Assembly (NCBI GenBank): GCA_001275005.1
Contig: JWZX01003339.1
Location: 1-60,223, forward strand
Origin: Chrysochromulina tobinii
Taxonomy: Eukaryota; Haptophyta; Prymnesiales; Chrysochromulinaceae
DNA length: 60,223 nt
Direction: 5' to 3'
Position 1 is the first letter of the stretch, and every line of letters begins with the position of its first letter. The notes under the pieces were generated by a model. It made no database searches. It had not been told where the DNA came from and was given only the letters and a program-made list of their open reading frames with translations. Positions 9,637-20,273 of this stretch are shown in pieces. A program made the position numbers and the translations under genes.

Positions 9637-12600
9637 ATGGCTTCATCGTCGTCGTCGGCGGCGAGGGGTCCCCTACCCGACCTCGCAGAGGGCGGGCCGG
9701 CCGAGTCTCCAGTTGCCGCTCGGATGCGCGGCGGTGGCATCTGGGCGCCGGTGCCGCCCGGTCTGCGAGACATGGGCGACTCGTCCGAGCATGTGAATGG
9801 GCATCCACCCCTCCTTGCGCCGATTAGGGTGGACTCGCCCACGCTGGATTCGGTTGCCGATGGCGACCGGCCCCATTCGGTGGGCGGCACTGCGGCCCCC
9901 AGGCTTCGGCAGCGGCGGCCTAACAGTGTCGTGCTCACTGCGCCGCCGCCTGGGTTGAACTCGGCACCCCACTCTCCACGGGCAGCCCACATCGCAGCCT
10001 TGGGATCACCGCATGTGGGCTCGGCGCCCCACGCCCGACGGCCTCACTCAGCGCGTGACGACTCTGGACCACACTCAGCGGCCATGGGATCGACGATCAC
10101 GGACTTTGGCTCGCGCCCGGTGTCGGCCGTCTCCTTCCTTGGCTCGGGGCCGAAGCCGCGGCTGCTGGACTCGGTCCACAACCGACCACTCGACCTGTTC
10201 GACCTGCGTGCAGAGCCAACCTACAAGGAGCGACAGCCCACGGCCGAGGCGTACACTGACGGGCAGCTGGTTGCCGCGAAGCGCATCATCGCCGCCGCGA
10301 ACCGAAAGCGTGCAGGGCGCGATTCTCTCGTGCGGCCTCGCTCTGCGTTGCCTGCCGGGATCGTGGTGCCGCGGCCGTCGGGACTCGCCTGGTCGGAGCA
10401 GCTGCAGGCGGAGCTCGCTGCCACCTCCGAGTCGATGAAGGTCGCACAGCAGAAGCTTTCCGAAGAACGGGAGATGCGCGTTTCGGCGTTGCAGGCGGAG
10501 AACAAGGCGCAGCTTGAGGCGCGCCTGGCCCGGCAGGCCGCACGCGAGGCGGCGCGCGAGCAGCGCGACACGGAGCGCCGGATGCTCATCACGGCGGGCG
10601 GCATGCGAGACCAGCGAGAGAAGCTTGAGCACGAGCTCGTGCGCCTGAACGATCAGCAGGATGAGTTGCATAAAGAGCTTGAGGCGCAACGAAAGCGAGC
10701 ACTCGAGGCAGAGCTGGTGGCCGAGAACGCCATCGAGGAGGCCCGAGTGAAGCTCGAGCGCCAGCAGGCCGAGTTTGACGAGCGCGTGCGCATCGTCGAG
10801 GCCGAGCGTGCCGAGCAGGCACGCCTCAAACGCCGCCTCGAGACCGAAGTCGAAGCGTCGAGGCGGGAGGCGACCGACAAGCTCGAGGCGGAGCGACTCA
10901 AGCGCATCGAGCACACGAAGGAGATGGCCATCCGGCGCATCGGCAAGCGCGACCTGACGCGCGGCTGGGTCGCGTGGTCCGATCAGTTCAAGTCGGAGCG
11001 CAAGCGGCGTCAGTTGCTCAAGAAGGCGGGCGCGCGCCTGACGAAGCCGAAGCTGATCGCGTCCTACCAGCTTTGGAAGCATGGCTGGGCGGAAGAGCAA
11101 ACGCACAAGGCGAGTATGTCGACGGCGGAGAAGCTGTACGAGGAGACGAAGCTTCGCGAGAAGGTGGAGGAGGAGCTGCGGAAGGTCTATCAGGAGCTCG
11201 AGGAGGCGCGCCAGGCGATGCTCGATGGGCGTGGGCTCGAGGCCGAGCTGCAGCGCCAGATGGAGGAGCGGCTCGCGGCGGAGAAGGAGAAGCGCATCGA
11301 GCACACGAAGGAGATGGCCATCCGGCGCATCGGCAAGCGCGACCTGACGCGCGGCTGGGTCGCGTGGTCCGATCTGTACGTGGAGAAGAAACGGCGTATC
11401 AATGTGCTCCGGGCGGCGGGTGCGAAACTGATGAGGCCGCACCTCGTCATGTCGTACAACTCGTGGCGGCGCTCTTGGGACCATGCGATGCGCAAGAACC
11501 TCACCCAGTCGGCCGAGGGGCGGCTGGCGTCGCAGGTGGCGGAGCTTGAGGAGAGGCTGGAGAGCGCCTACAAGGAGATCGAGGCGGCGCGGCGTGCGGG
11601 CTTCGGAGGGCGGCTGACTGACGAGGAGGTGCAGCGTCAGATCGAGGAGGTTAAAGAGGCAGAGCGGCAGAAGCGCATCGAGCACACGAAGGAGATGGCC
11701 ATCCGGCGCATCGGCAAGCGCGACCTGACGCGCGGCTGGGTCGCGTGGTCCGAACTGTATCTTGAGCAGCGGCGTCGGCGTAACGCGCTCAAGGCGGCGG
11801 GCGCGCGCCTGACGCGGCCCAAGCTCGTAGCCAGCTACATGCAATGGCGCCAAGATTGGATCGAGGAGCAGCACAGCAAAGCATCCCTCTCGATTGCCGA
11901 GAAACTCGCCCTGGCGGAGAAGGAGCGCGACGTGTTCCGTGAGGAGCGCGACAAGCTGGCTGACGAGCTTGCTCAGGCGCGCCAGGCGATGCTCGAGGGG
12001 CGCGGGATGGAGGAGGAGCTGCAGCGCCAGATGGAGGAGCGGCTCGCAGCGGAGAAGGAGAAGCGCATCGAGCACACGAAGGAGATGGCCATCCGGCGCA
12101 TCGGCAAGCGCGACCTCGCGCGCGGCTGGACGGCGTGGGTCACGCCTTACCTGGAGTGGAAACGGCGCGAGCGGATGCTGAAAGCGGCAAGCAGCAAGTT
12201 GACGAAGCCCAAGCTGACCTTTGCCTACACGCAGTGGCGCCGCGACTGGGAGGCCGAGACGAGCCAGCGGGGCAACATGACCCTTGAGCAGCGCCTGGGC
12301 GAGCGCATCCTGCAGCTGACCAAGCAGCTTGCGGAGGCCCAGCAGCAGATCGAGAGAGGAGGGCAGGGCAAGGACGAGCTGCTCAAGACCTTCGAGGAGC
12401 AGCGAGCCGCCGAGCGTGAGCAGCGCATCGCGCACACGCAGCAGATGGCCGTGAAGCGCATCGGCAAGCGCGACCTCACGCGCGGCTGGGTGGGCTGGTA
12501 CGAAGCGTGGATGGAGCACGCGCGCAAGCGCAACTTGCTGCGCGCCGCGGGCACCCGGCTGACAAAGCCCAAAATGATCGCCTCCTACCAGCTGTGGCGC

Positions 12601-15600
12601 ACCTCGTGGAGGGCTGCGCAGGAGGCCCTCAAGATGCGCACGCTTGAGGGGCGCCTGCAGGCGCAGGTGACGAAACTCTCCCAGGAGCTCGAGGAGGCGC
12701 GCCAGGCGATGCTCGATGGGCGTGGGCTCGAGGCCGAGCTGCAGCGCCAGATGGAGGAGCGGCTCGCGGCGGAGAAGGAGAAGCGCATCGAGCACACGAA
12801 GGAGATGGCCATCCGGCGCATCGGCAAGCGCGACCTCTCGCGCGGCTGGACGGCGTGGTCCGAGCAGCACCTTGAAAAGAAGCGGCGTGCGCAGATGCTC
12901 AAAGCGGCGGGCAATCGGTTGATGCGCCCGAAGCTGACCGCCGGCTGGCAACACTGGCAGCGCGACTGGGCCGCTGATAAGCACATCAAGAGCAAGCTCT
13001 CCGTGTCCGCCCAGCTCAACCTAGCGAACAAGGAGGTGAGTGCTCTCACCTTGAAACTGCAGCAGGCAGAAAATGACCTCGCCGCGGCGCGTCAGGCGAT
13101 GATGGAGGGACGCGGCCTGGAGGCCGAGTCGCAGCGCCTGATGAAGGAGCGCCTCGAGGCAGAGCGCGAGAAGCGCATCGAGCACACGAAGGAGATGGCC
13201 GTGCGCCGCATCGGCAAGCGCGACCTGACGCGCGGCTGGACGGCGTGGTCCGAGGGGTACCTCGAGGCGCGGCGTCGGCACAAAGTGCTCCTGGCGGCAG
13301 GCAACAAGCTGACGAAGCCCAAGCTCACGATGGCGTACACGTCGTGGCGGCGCGATTGGGAGCTTGAGACGAGCAGTAGGGCCACTATGTCTCTCGAGGA
13401 GCGCCTCGCGGTCGAGGTCAAGGAGAAGAAGGAGCTGCAGGAAGCCTTCGCCAAGGCGACCAGAGAGCTTCACGAGGCGCGCCAGGCGATGCTCGAGGGG
13501 CGCGGGATGGAGGCCGAGCAGCAGCGCCAGATGGAGGAGCGGCTCGCGGCGGAGAAGGAGAAGCGCATCGAGCACACGAAGGGGATGGCCATCCGGCGCA
13601 TCGGCAAGCGCGACCTGACGCGCGGCTGGGTCGCGTGGTCCGATCTGTATCTTGAGCAGCGGCGGCGCAACCATTTGTTGCGCGCCGCAGGCAACAAGCT
13701 CACCAAGCCGAAGCTGTCGGCAGCGTACCGCATGTGGTTCATGGATTGGCAAGAGGAGGCGGTAGCCAAAGCTTCCATGACCGTTGAGCAGCGGATGGGT
13801 CAGCAGCTGCTCGAGACCCAGCAGCGGCTCAAGGATGCGCTCGCCGCGCTCGAGTTGGCCAAGCAGGCGGGCTTTGACGGGATGAGCGAGCTCGAGTATC
13901 AGAAGCAGCTTGAAGATGCGAAGGAGGAGGAGAGAAACAAGCGCATCAAGCAAGTGCAGGACATGGCCGTGCGTCGCATTGGCAAGCGCGACCTCACGCG
14001 TGGCTGGACGGCGTGGCATGATCAGTGGGACGAGAAACAACGGCGCAAGCGCATGCTCAAGGCGGCCGGTGTGAAGCTGCTGAAGCCCAAGATGGTGTAT
14101 GCGTACAGCTTCTGGCGGCGCGGCTGGATGGAGGAGACGTTGGCCAGCAGCAAGATGACGATGGGCCAACGGCTGCAGCAGGCGCTGGATGAGCGCAATG
14201 AGATGCAAACCCAGCTAGCGGCCGTGATCACAGGGCTCAAGAAGGAGCTCGAGGAGGCGCGCCAGGCGATGCTCGATGGGCGCGGGATGGAGGCCGAGCT
14301 GCAGCGCCAGCTCGACGAGAAGCTTCGTCTCGAGAAGGAGAAGCGCGTCGAGCACACCAAGGAGATGGCGGTGCGCCGTGTGCTCAAGCGCGACTTGTCG
14401 CGCGGCTGGGGGGCGTGGTCCGACATGTACTTGCAGAAGCGGCGTCAGCAGTCGATGCTCAAGAAGGCGTCAGCGCGCTTGACGAAGCCGAAGCTGATCC
14501 ACTCCTTCGTCTCGTGGAAGAAAGACTGGGAGTTTGTGCAGAGGAAGGAGGACGAGACGCGCCACATGTCGACGGAGGAGCGGCTGCGTCAGAAGCTGAT
14601 GGAGGCAACTACGGAGCTGACGCAGCTGCGCAAGGCGCTTGCAAATGGGGAGGGCGCGGAGGCGGAGATCCAGCGGCAGATGGAGGAGCGGCTCGAGCAT
14701 GAGCGCGAGAAGCGCGTCGAGCACACCAAGCAGATGGCCGTCAGGAGGATCGCGAAGCGAGATCTCTCGCGCGGTTGGGTCGCGTGGCTCGACATGTACC
14801 TCGAGAAGACTCGTCGTGCGCGCGTGCTCATGGCCGCCAGCGCCAAGCTGATGAAACCGCATCTGGTCTCAGGCTACTCGTTTTGGAAGCGCGACTGGTC
14901 GGTCGAAGCGGCCTCGAAGAAGAATCGCGGCTTGGGCGTGCAGACGGCGCGGGCACTGCGTGAGGGCGAGGCAGCCAAGAACGAGCTCGTGATTGTGCTC
15001 GCCGAGCTCGAAAAGCTTCGTGCGGCCACTGTCGAAGGGCGCGGCGCCGAGTTCGAGGCGCAGCGTAAGCTCGAAGAGCAACTGACCAAGGAGCGTCAGA
15101 AACGGGTGGAGCATATCCAGTACGTTGCGGGCAAGCGGCTGGGCAACCGGCAGCTGTCGCTCGGCTGGGTCAAGTGGCACGGCGATTACACGGAGCGCGT
15201 CCGGCATACGCGCGTGCTGCGGCAGGCGGGCGCGAAGTTGTTACGGCCGAGGCTGATCGGCTCCTACAAGCAGTGGTGGACGGACTGGCAGGTCTCGCAT
15301 GCCGAGGCCAAGGCCGAGTCGCTCGCGGAGCAGGTGGAGCGAGCGAAGCGCGAGACGAAACAACGCGATGACGAACTTCGACGGGCGCTCGAGGCGCTCG
15401 AGGAGGCACGCCAGGCGATGGCCGAAGGGCGCGGGCTCGAGCTCGTTGAGCATCAGAAGATGGAGGAGAAGCTCGAGGCGGAGCGGTTGAAGAGGGTCGA
15501 GCACACGCAGCACATGGCGCTCCACCGCCTGCAGAAGCGCGAGCTGAGCAAGGGATTCCTCGGCTGGTCTCTTCCGTACCTGGAGATGAAGCGGCGCAAG

Positions 15601-16632
15601 CGGCTGCTGCAGAACGCGGGCAACCGGCTCCTGCGGCCAAAGTTCGTCAAGTCCTTCCAAAGATGGAAGACTCTGAGTGCGAGGAACAAGGCGGCCAAAT
15701 CGGCCATGTCGATGGAGCAGCAGCTTTCGGTTGAGAAGCGAGAGCGTGAAGCGCTCTCCGTCAAGCTGAATCGTGTCCAGCGCGAGTACCAGGACCAGCT
15801 GCAGCTCGATTCGATCGCCCTCGTCGAGGCGCGCGCTCAGGTCAAGCAGCTCCAGGAGCAGCTCAACTTGTTGGACAGTGAGGTCTCGTCCGAGAAGAAG
15901 GGCTCGACCCTCGCGCTCACGAAGGCGGGGATCGCGCAGGAGGCTCTCGAGGAGGAGAAGCGCGCAAAGAAGGCGGCGCAGGACCTGCTGGCCGAGCAGC
16001 AGAAGCAGGCCGCGGATCACCTGGCGAAGCAACTCAAGGAGGTGCGCGGCACTCTTGAGAGTCAGCTCAAGTCAGCTCGCGAGGAGATCAGGGCGCTCAA
16101 GCAGCAGCTCGCCGATCTCGAGGCGGAGATGATGCGCAACAAGGTGCGGCAGGCGAATGCGCCGCCGCCGGAGGACCGGGGGGGAGGGAAGTCTCCGGCC
16201 GAAGTGCAGGAGGAAAAGACGAAGCGCGCACGCAAGGGCGGCATCCTCGGTGAGGTTGACTTTGATGAGGAGAAGCCGCTCGCGCCGCAGCTGCGGGAGG
16301 CGTTGCAGAAGCACGCGGTGCGTGTCCTCGACCTCTTTCGCGAGTGGGATGCCAACGGCGATGGGCAGATCTCGAAGAAGGAGTTTCAGAAGGCCATGCC
16401 CATGCTGGGCATGGACTTACCGGTCAAGGCCGTCAACGACCTCTTCGACCAGTATGATCCGGACAAGAGCGGGGTGATGGAGTTCGCCGAGCTCCAAAAG
16501 ATGTTGCGGCGCCCGGCAGGTGAAGCCGCAGCAGCGCCAGCACCCCCGAAGGGTGGAGGACTCGCCAGGTTTAAGGCCGCCGGAGCAGTTGCGGGCGCTG
16601 CGGGCGGCTTCAAGGCACTGACCAAAAAGTGA
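9637..16632 (+). CDS. Giant coiled-coil protein: 13 Sfi1-like Trp repeats plus C-terminal EF-hand pair
   Basis: The 2,331-residue protein starts at the ATG in AAGATGG; the frame upstream has only a TTG. A low-complexity N-terminus and charged coiled coil are followed by 13 repeats of about 130-150 residues. Each opens with KRIEHTKEMAIRRIGKRDL, then RGWxxW, a basic helix, AGxRLxxPKL and YxxWxxDW, and is joined to the next by a heptad-rich linker (EEARQAMLDGRG). Paired Trp-containing helices resemble the centrin-binding repeats of Sfi1, though the spacing differs. The C-terminus has two canonical EF-hand loops (DANGDGQISKKE near residue 2234; DPDKSGVMEFAE near 2272). I infer a basal body or cytoskeletal scaffold. 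Repeat DNA is nearly identical between several copies, indicating recent expansion or conversion. It could instead be a generic trichohyalin-like coiled coil; the EF-hands are certain. Confidence 0.88.
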   Translation: MASSSSSAARGPLPDLAEGGPAESPVAARMRGGGIWAPVPPGLRDMGDSSEHVNGHPPLLAPIRVDSPTLDSVADGDRPHSVGGTAAPRLRQRRPNSVVLTAPPPGLNSAPHSPRAAHIAALGSPHVGSAPHARRPHSARDDSGPHSAAMGSTITDFGSRPVSAVSFLGSGPKPRLLDSVHNRPLDLFDLRAEPTYKERQPTAEAYTDGQLVAAKRIIAAANRKRAGRDSLVRPRSALPAGIVVPRPSGLAWSEQLQAELAATSESMKVAQQKLSEEREMRVSALQAENKAQLEARLARQAAREAAREQRDTERRMLITAGGMRDQREKLEHELVRLNDQQDELHKELEAQRKRALEAELVAENAIEEARVKLERQQAEFDERVRIVEAERAEQARLKRRLETEVEASRREATDKLEAERLKRIEHTKEMAIRRIGKRDLTRGWVAWSDQFKSERKRRQLLKKAGARLTKPKLIASYQLWKHGWAEEQTHKASMSTAEKLYEETKLREKVEEELRKVYQELEEARQAMLDGRGLEAELQRQMEERLAAEKEKRIEHTKEMAIRRIGKRDLTRGWVAWSDLYVEKKRRINVLRAAGAKLMRPHLVMSYNSWRRSWDHAMRKNLTQSAEGRLASQVAELEERLESAYKEIEAARRAGFGGRLTDEEVQRQIEEVKEAERQKRIEHTKEMAIRRIGKRDLTRGWVAWSELYLEQRRRRNALKAAGARLTRPKLVASYMQWRQDWIEEQHSKASLSIAEKLALAEKERDVFREERDKLADELAQARQAMLEGRGMEEELQRQMEERLAAEKEKRIEHTKEMAIRRIGKRDLARGWTAWVTPYLEWKRRERMLKAASSKLTKPKLTFAYTQWRRDWEAETSQRGNMTLEQRLGERILQLTKQLAEAQQQIERGGQGKDELLKTFEEQRAAEREQRIAHTQQMAVKRIGKRDLTRGWVGWYEAWMEHARKRNLLRAAGTRLTKPKMIASYQLWRTSWRAAQEALKMRTLEGRLQAQVTKLSQELEEARQAMLDGRGLEAELQRQMEERLAAEKEKRIEHTKEMAIRRIGKRDLSRGWTAWSEQHLEKKRRAQMLKAAGNRLMRPKLTAGWQHWQRDWAADKHIKSKLSVSAQLNLANKEVSALTLKLQQAENDLAAARQAMMEGRGLEAESQRLMKERLEAEREKRIEHTKEMAVRRIGKRDLTRGWTAWSEGYLEARRRHKVLLAAGNKLTKPKLTMAYTSWRRDWELETSSRATMSLEERLAVEVKEKKELQEAFAKATRELHEARQAMLEGRGMEAEQQRQMEERLAAEKEKRIEHTKGMAIRRIGKRDLTRGWVAWSDLYLEQRRRNHLLRAAGNKLTKPKLSAAYRMWFMDWQEEAVAKASMTVEQRMGQQLLETQQRLKDALAALELAKQAGFDGMSELEYQKQLEDAKEEERNKRIKQVQDMAVRRIGKRDLTRGWTAWHDQWDEKQRRKRMLKAAGVKLLKPKMVYAYSFWRRGWMEETLASSKMTMGQRLQQALDERNEMQTQLAAVITGLKKELEEARQAMLDGRGMEAELQRQLDEKLRLEKEKRVEHTKEMAVRRVLKRDLSRGWGAWSDMYLQKRRQQSMLKKASARLTKPKLIHSFVSWKKDWEFVQRKEDETRHMSTEERLRQKLMEATTELTQLRKALANGEGAEAEIQRQMEERLEHEREKRVEHTKQMAVRRIAKRDLSRGWVAWLDMYLEKTRRARVLMAASAKLMKPHLVSGYSFWKRDWSVEAASKKNRGLGVQTARALREGEAAKNELVIVLAELEKLRAATVEGRGAEFEAQRKLEEQLTKERQKRVEHIQYVAGKRLGNRQLSLGWVKWHGDYTERVRHTRVLRQAGAKLLRPRLIGSYKQWWTDWQVSHAEAKAESLAEQVERAKRETKQRDDELRRALEALEEARQAMAEGRGLELVEHQKMEEKLEAERLKRVEHTQHMALHRLQKRELSKGFLGWSLPYLEMKRRKRLLQNAGNRLLRPKFVKSFQRWKTLSARNKAAKSAMSMEQQLSVEKREREALSVKLNRVQREYQDQLQLDSIALVEARAQVKQLQEQLNLLDSEVSSEKKGSTLALTKAGIAQEALEEEKRAKKAAQDLLAEQQKQAADHLAKQLKEVRGTLESQLKSAREEIRALKQQLADLEAEMMRNKVRQANAPPPEDRGGGKSPAEVQEEKTKRARKGGILGEVDFDEEKPLAPQLREALQKHAVRVLDLFREWDANGDGQISKKEFQKAMPMLGMDLPVKAVNDLFDQYDPDKSGVMEFAELQKMLRRPAGEAAAAPAPPKGGGLARFKAAGAVAGAAGGFKALTKK
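10893..15660 (+). repeat. Thirteen tandem protein-coding repeats of about 380-420 bp
   Basis: The segment coding for the conserved block beginning IEHTKEMAIRR recurs 13 times. Long exact stretches are shared between copies, for example near 10902-10980, 11286-11364, 11673-11750 and 12060-12120. Later copies (12 and 13, from about 15100) are the most diverged. Confidence 0.9.
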
Positions 16633-17411
16633 TGGGATGGATGCGACAGAGACCATGGACACTCGGACGGGACGAGAAGAGATCGGCCGCATGGCGACTT
16701 GACGATACGAGAAGGGATTGGCACGGACATGATGGGATGAGATGGCAGCCACGCAACGTCATGCATGTGAGATCTATGGCGTGCTGATGAGGCGGGTGTG
16801 GACCTGTGGCTAGTGGTGGTCCGTTGAGACATGAGAGAGAGAATCGGTGAGAGTCGACCGCGCAGACCGCTGAGCGCTGTGGCTCCTGGCGGTTTACTGG
16901 CGGTCCGGAGAGAGTACTGGTCTTCATCGGTCTAGTCCTCGCCGCTGCATTGTACAAATTGTAGCTGGCCGTGCGACGGCCTTCACTCATTGACACGCTT
17001 TAATTGTAAGTTCAACAACGCTACAAGCTTGAAGCTAGCTGCGGCTAGCAAGGCACGGCGCGATTCTCATTCTGCGATTGCACGCATGCACGGGCCACGG
17101 TGGCCAGTGCCGTTGCGCCGAAATCCGTCCCGTGGGACTGTTTTTACAGTTTGATTGCTCTCGTCGAGTGGTCAATTGGCTTCACCACCGCGCTTTTTTC
17201 TCTTTTCGACGTCGTTTCCGTCGAATTTTGATTCACAGCGGCCCCCGTGCTTGGGGGTCCGGAGAGCGCGCGCGTTGTGTGTGTTTCACAGCAGCAGCAT
17301 TCACAGCTTCCTGGACGGATCAACTTTCGTCGGCTCGCGGTGCCGTTCAAGATCGAGGCGGGCAAAAACTTCAAGGACCGGGCCAAGCCGCCACGCTTGG
17401 CTGGCAAGTTC
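16633..17411. other. Intergenic or 5' leader
   Basis: The 3' flank of the repeat protein and the 5' region of the next plus-strand gene. The next gene's frame is open from about 17247, and CAG acceptor-like sites occur just after pyrimidine-rich stretches near 17290-17310. Part of this region may therefore be intron and exon of that gene. No separate gene is visible. Confidence 0.5.
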
Positions 17412-20273
17412 ATGCACCACGCCATCCTCATCGACGACTATGATGAGGATGGACCGACGGCAGTAGGCGCAGCGCCAAGCCATGCCTTTGAAGGTGGGGT
17501 GGGAGATTCACGAGCGGGTTTCTCTGTACGCGCCCTTGTGCCTGCTCCTCCACGCATTCCTCTTCCGGAGCATGCTGCCAAGAGTGCTCGAACGCGGAAA
17601 AGAGAAGCGCTACAGGTACTTCGCCCACGAATTCACACAGCACCGATTGTACTTGCTGCACAAGGTCTGCACACTTCCCAGAACGGAGATCCCTGCGCAA
17701 CCTTGGAGTCGGTTCGTCTGGCCGAGATGTCAATTGCAGGTGGCGAGGCGGAACGAGGGACAGATATGAATGAGGTAGATCTGCGAGCAATGCTGCCGAC
17801 TGCCCAGCAGTCTGCACCGAGCACGGAAGGAGCATCATCATCATGTACAGCAGCTCCAGACGAGGCCATTGCAAAACCACGAGAAGCTGCTGCGCATTGG
17901 AGAAAGGCGGAGAGAACCATCCGCATAAAGCACGCTGCTCTCGAGCGGATTGCGAATGGTGCACGACGTCTGCCACCGCTGCGCCTCCAGGCTGCAAAGT
18001 CTGAACAGATTCCAACCGCAGATGCATTCGAAGAGCGCGTTCGAATTTTGAGGGCGAGAGCAAAACGTCACATGGTTATAGGTCAGCAGGTGGCCTATGT
18101 TGACGATGATGAGTTCTGGAAGCATCAGACCAGCGTGGCTCAGCAACGAATCATCTTGCGAACACCGGCCGCTAGGGATACAGGAACTATACCGTATACT
18201 TTGCCGATTGCCGCCAACGATATGATGTGGAGGCGAAAGGAAGGCGACGGTAGGGCGCGCACGCCTCGTCTGAAGCCTATTGCGAGCAGTAGTCGGCGAC
18301 AAAGCCGCAGCAGACAAAGCCGCAGCAGACAAGGCAGCAGACCAGGCAGCAGACAAGGCGGCGGCGATGGCTATGGCGGCGGCGCTTATGGCGGTCGACA
18401 GGGAGGCCGAGGCGGCGGCGATGGCTACGGCGGCGGCGTTGATGGCGGTCGACAAAGAGGCCGAGGCGGAGGCGACAGGGATGGCGACGGCGACGGCAAC
18501 GACGACGGCTTCGGCGGCGGCGGCGGCGATGGCAGTCGAAATCGGCGCCCGAGCGACATTTATGGCCGTCGACAGGGAGGCCGAAGCGGCGGCGATGGCC
18601 ATGGCAAAGGCGATGGCGATGGCGATGGCAAAGGCGATGGCGATGGTCATGGCTATGGCGGCATCGACAATTATTATAAATATTATGACGATGCACGGAA
18701 TGGTGGACGTGGCGGTGGCAAGGGCGGCCGTGCACATGGTCGTGGTCATGGAGGTGGCGCACATGGCCATCACTGGCATGTGCCACATCATGACTGCGAT
18801 GCCTGCTTCCTCAAAGAAGCGGATTCTGCTGCGGGCAGCCCCCGCAGCCACCGGACTGGCAAGAGTGGATGGCAGATGGTCAAACAGAGCTTTGACCCAC
18901 ACAAATCTCCCGTATGGGCATTCCGGGCACTGGCATCTGATGCCCAGACAGTGTTTGATACGCCGGAGGTCGAGTACAAACGCTTTGCTGCTGATTGGGT
19001 AAGAATCGTGGCTGCTGGGATCACTAAGGCTGTGGTGCGCGCCGATGATGACGGCGCTGCGGACGACGATGGCGACGGCATCCCCGACGAAGTTCAAGAA
19101 GTTGGCGAAGTGATATGGCACCACCACCGCACCCTCTGCGTCCTCTTTACCTACTACGCAATTCAGGACACAGAGACTTTATTGACGAGCATGCACTGTG
19201 CGCGCATTCCCCCAAAGCCCCACGAAGAGACTTCCTCGCGCTACTCACCATGCACGCTCGGCTCTCGCCCCCCCTTGGCAGTCATGACCCTGAACGCTTG
19301 GACGCTGTTTGTCAAGGATTTCCATCTCGCTTCGAACAGATCAAAGTATTGCAAACAGAGCGACATCGATAGGCTGTTCATCGCCGTAGACAAGGCATCC
19401 AAGTTCCGCGAAAAGGAGGAAGAGAGGGAGAGGGCGAAGAGGGTGCTGGCGGGCAAAGAGGGAGCAAAAGCGCAGGCCAAAGGAGAAGAAAGGGAGAATG
19501 CTCTCAGCCGCAACGAGTTCCTGATCGCGTTGGTTCACCTTGCGATCAACAAGTACGTTCTGACGAAGGAAGTGCCGGATGTCTCCAAGGCGCTGGATAG
19601 GCTCCTTGAGGTCGACATAACGGCTCAGCTGACGCACGCCCATGCCCACCCGGATTGCTTTCGGCGAACACACCTCTATTCGCAGCCCGTCGCCCAAGTG
19701 TTCCAGTTTCACATGGAATCTCTTCGGCAGATCTTTGATGGGATTGCAAACAGTCGGGCCGGCGCCGGGGGTCCTCGCAAGGGCGGGACCATCGACATCA
19801 TGGAGTGGATGGCATCGCTGCGCGCCCTTGAACTTTGTGGTGATGACTTCAGCGAACGGGAGGCTATCCTGTGCTTTGCGTGGTCTCGATTGGCCGTCAT
19901 CGAGACCATGAGTTTGCATGGCTTGACCAGAGACTCTACCCTCAACTTCGAGGGCTGGCTCGAGGCCATCGCGCGGCTTGCCTGCCTCAAGGCGCTGCCA
20001 ACGTGCCAGGAGATCCGCGACGCGGGATGCAAGACTGCGGGGGAATACATGGATATGCTGAAGGCCCAGGACGAGGAAGCCTACACGACCATGCTAAAGG
20101 AGAGGCAGACGGAGTGGGGTCGCATGCCCACGAATCTGCCCTTCTTTCACTCGGTCTCTCACATGATCGAGCTCATCCTTCACCGCATCGAGACGACGCT
20201 CGGGGTCACCGGAGGCCAGATCACCGAGGAGGAAATGAGAATGTGGATGGCTCGTCAGCACCTATCCGGATAA
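17412..20273 (+). CDS. Conserved protist protein, Gly-rich centre and EF-hand-like helical C-terminal half
   Basis: I do not recognise a named family. The first in-frame ATG is 17412 (953 residues). The frame is open to 17247 and the extra residues (RRLAVPFKIEAGKNFKDR) look coding, so an upstream spliced exon is likely. A Gly/Asp/Arg-rich tract lies at residues 290-460 (GGDGYGGG, GDGDGKGDGD), encoded by simple GGCGAT-type repeats. A DDDGDGIPDE loop near 555 resembles a calcium-binding loop. The C-terminal 380 residues carry a pattern I associate with uncharacterised flagellate and algal proteins: WTLFVKDFHL...CKQSDIDRLFIAVD, ALSRNEFLIALVHLAINKY, and REAILCFAWSRL...LNFEGWLEAIARLA. These look like degenerate EF-hand helices. 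A role in a flagellum or cytoskeleton is only a guess. Confidence 0.7.
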   Translation: MHHAILIDDYDEDGPTAVGAAPSHAFEGGVGDSRAGFSVRALVPAPPRIPLPEHAAKSARTRKREALQVLRPRIHTAPIVLAAQGLHTSQNGDPCATLESVRLAEMSIAGGEAERGTDMNEVDLRAMLPTAQQSAPSTEGASSSCTAAPDEAIAKPREAAAHWRKAERTIRIKHAALERIANGARRLPPLRLQAAKSEQIPTADAFEERVRILRARAKRHMVIGQQVAYVDDDEFWKHQTSVAQQRIILRTPAARDTGTIPYTLPIAANDMMWRRKEGDGRARTPRLKPIASSSRRQSRSRQSRSRQGSRPGSRQGGGDGYGGGAYGGRQGGRGGGDGYGGGVDGGRQRGRGGGDRDGDGDGNDDGFGGGGGDGSRNRRPSDIYGRRQGGRSGGDGHGKGDGDGDGKGDGDGHGYGGIDNYYKYYDDARNGGRGGGKGGRAHGRGHGGGAHGHHWHVPHHDCDACFLKEADSAAGSPRSHRTGKSGWQMVKQSFDPHKSPVWAFRALASDAQTVFDTPEVEYKRFAADWVRIVAAGITKAVVRADDDGAADDDGDGIPDEVQEVGEVIWHHHRTLCVLFTYYAIQDTETLLTSMHCARIPPKPHEETSSRYSPCTLGSRPPLAVMTLNAWTLFVKDFHLASNRSKYCKQSDIDRLFIAVDKASKFREKEEERERAKRVLAGKEGAKAQAKGEERENALSRNEFLIALVHLAINKYVLTKEVPDVSKALDRLLEVDITAQLTHAHAHPDCFRRTHLYSQPVAQVFQFHMESLRQIFDGIANSRAGAGGPRKGGTIDIMEWMASLRALELCGDDFSEREAILCFAWSRLAVIETMSLHGLTRDSTLNFEGWLEAIARLACLKALPTCQEIRDAGCKTAGEYMDMLKAQDEEAYTTMLKERQTEWGRMPTNLPFFHSVSHMIELILHRIETTLGVTGGQITEEEMRMWMARQHLSG

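Noticed and set aside
10075-12984. 969-codon minus-strand frame antisense to the Trp-repeat protein
   Set aside because: It mirrors the repeat period of the sense gene and has Leu/Arg/His-rich composition typical of a GC-rich antisense frame. The sense protein has EF-hands and coiled coils.
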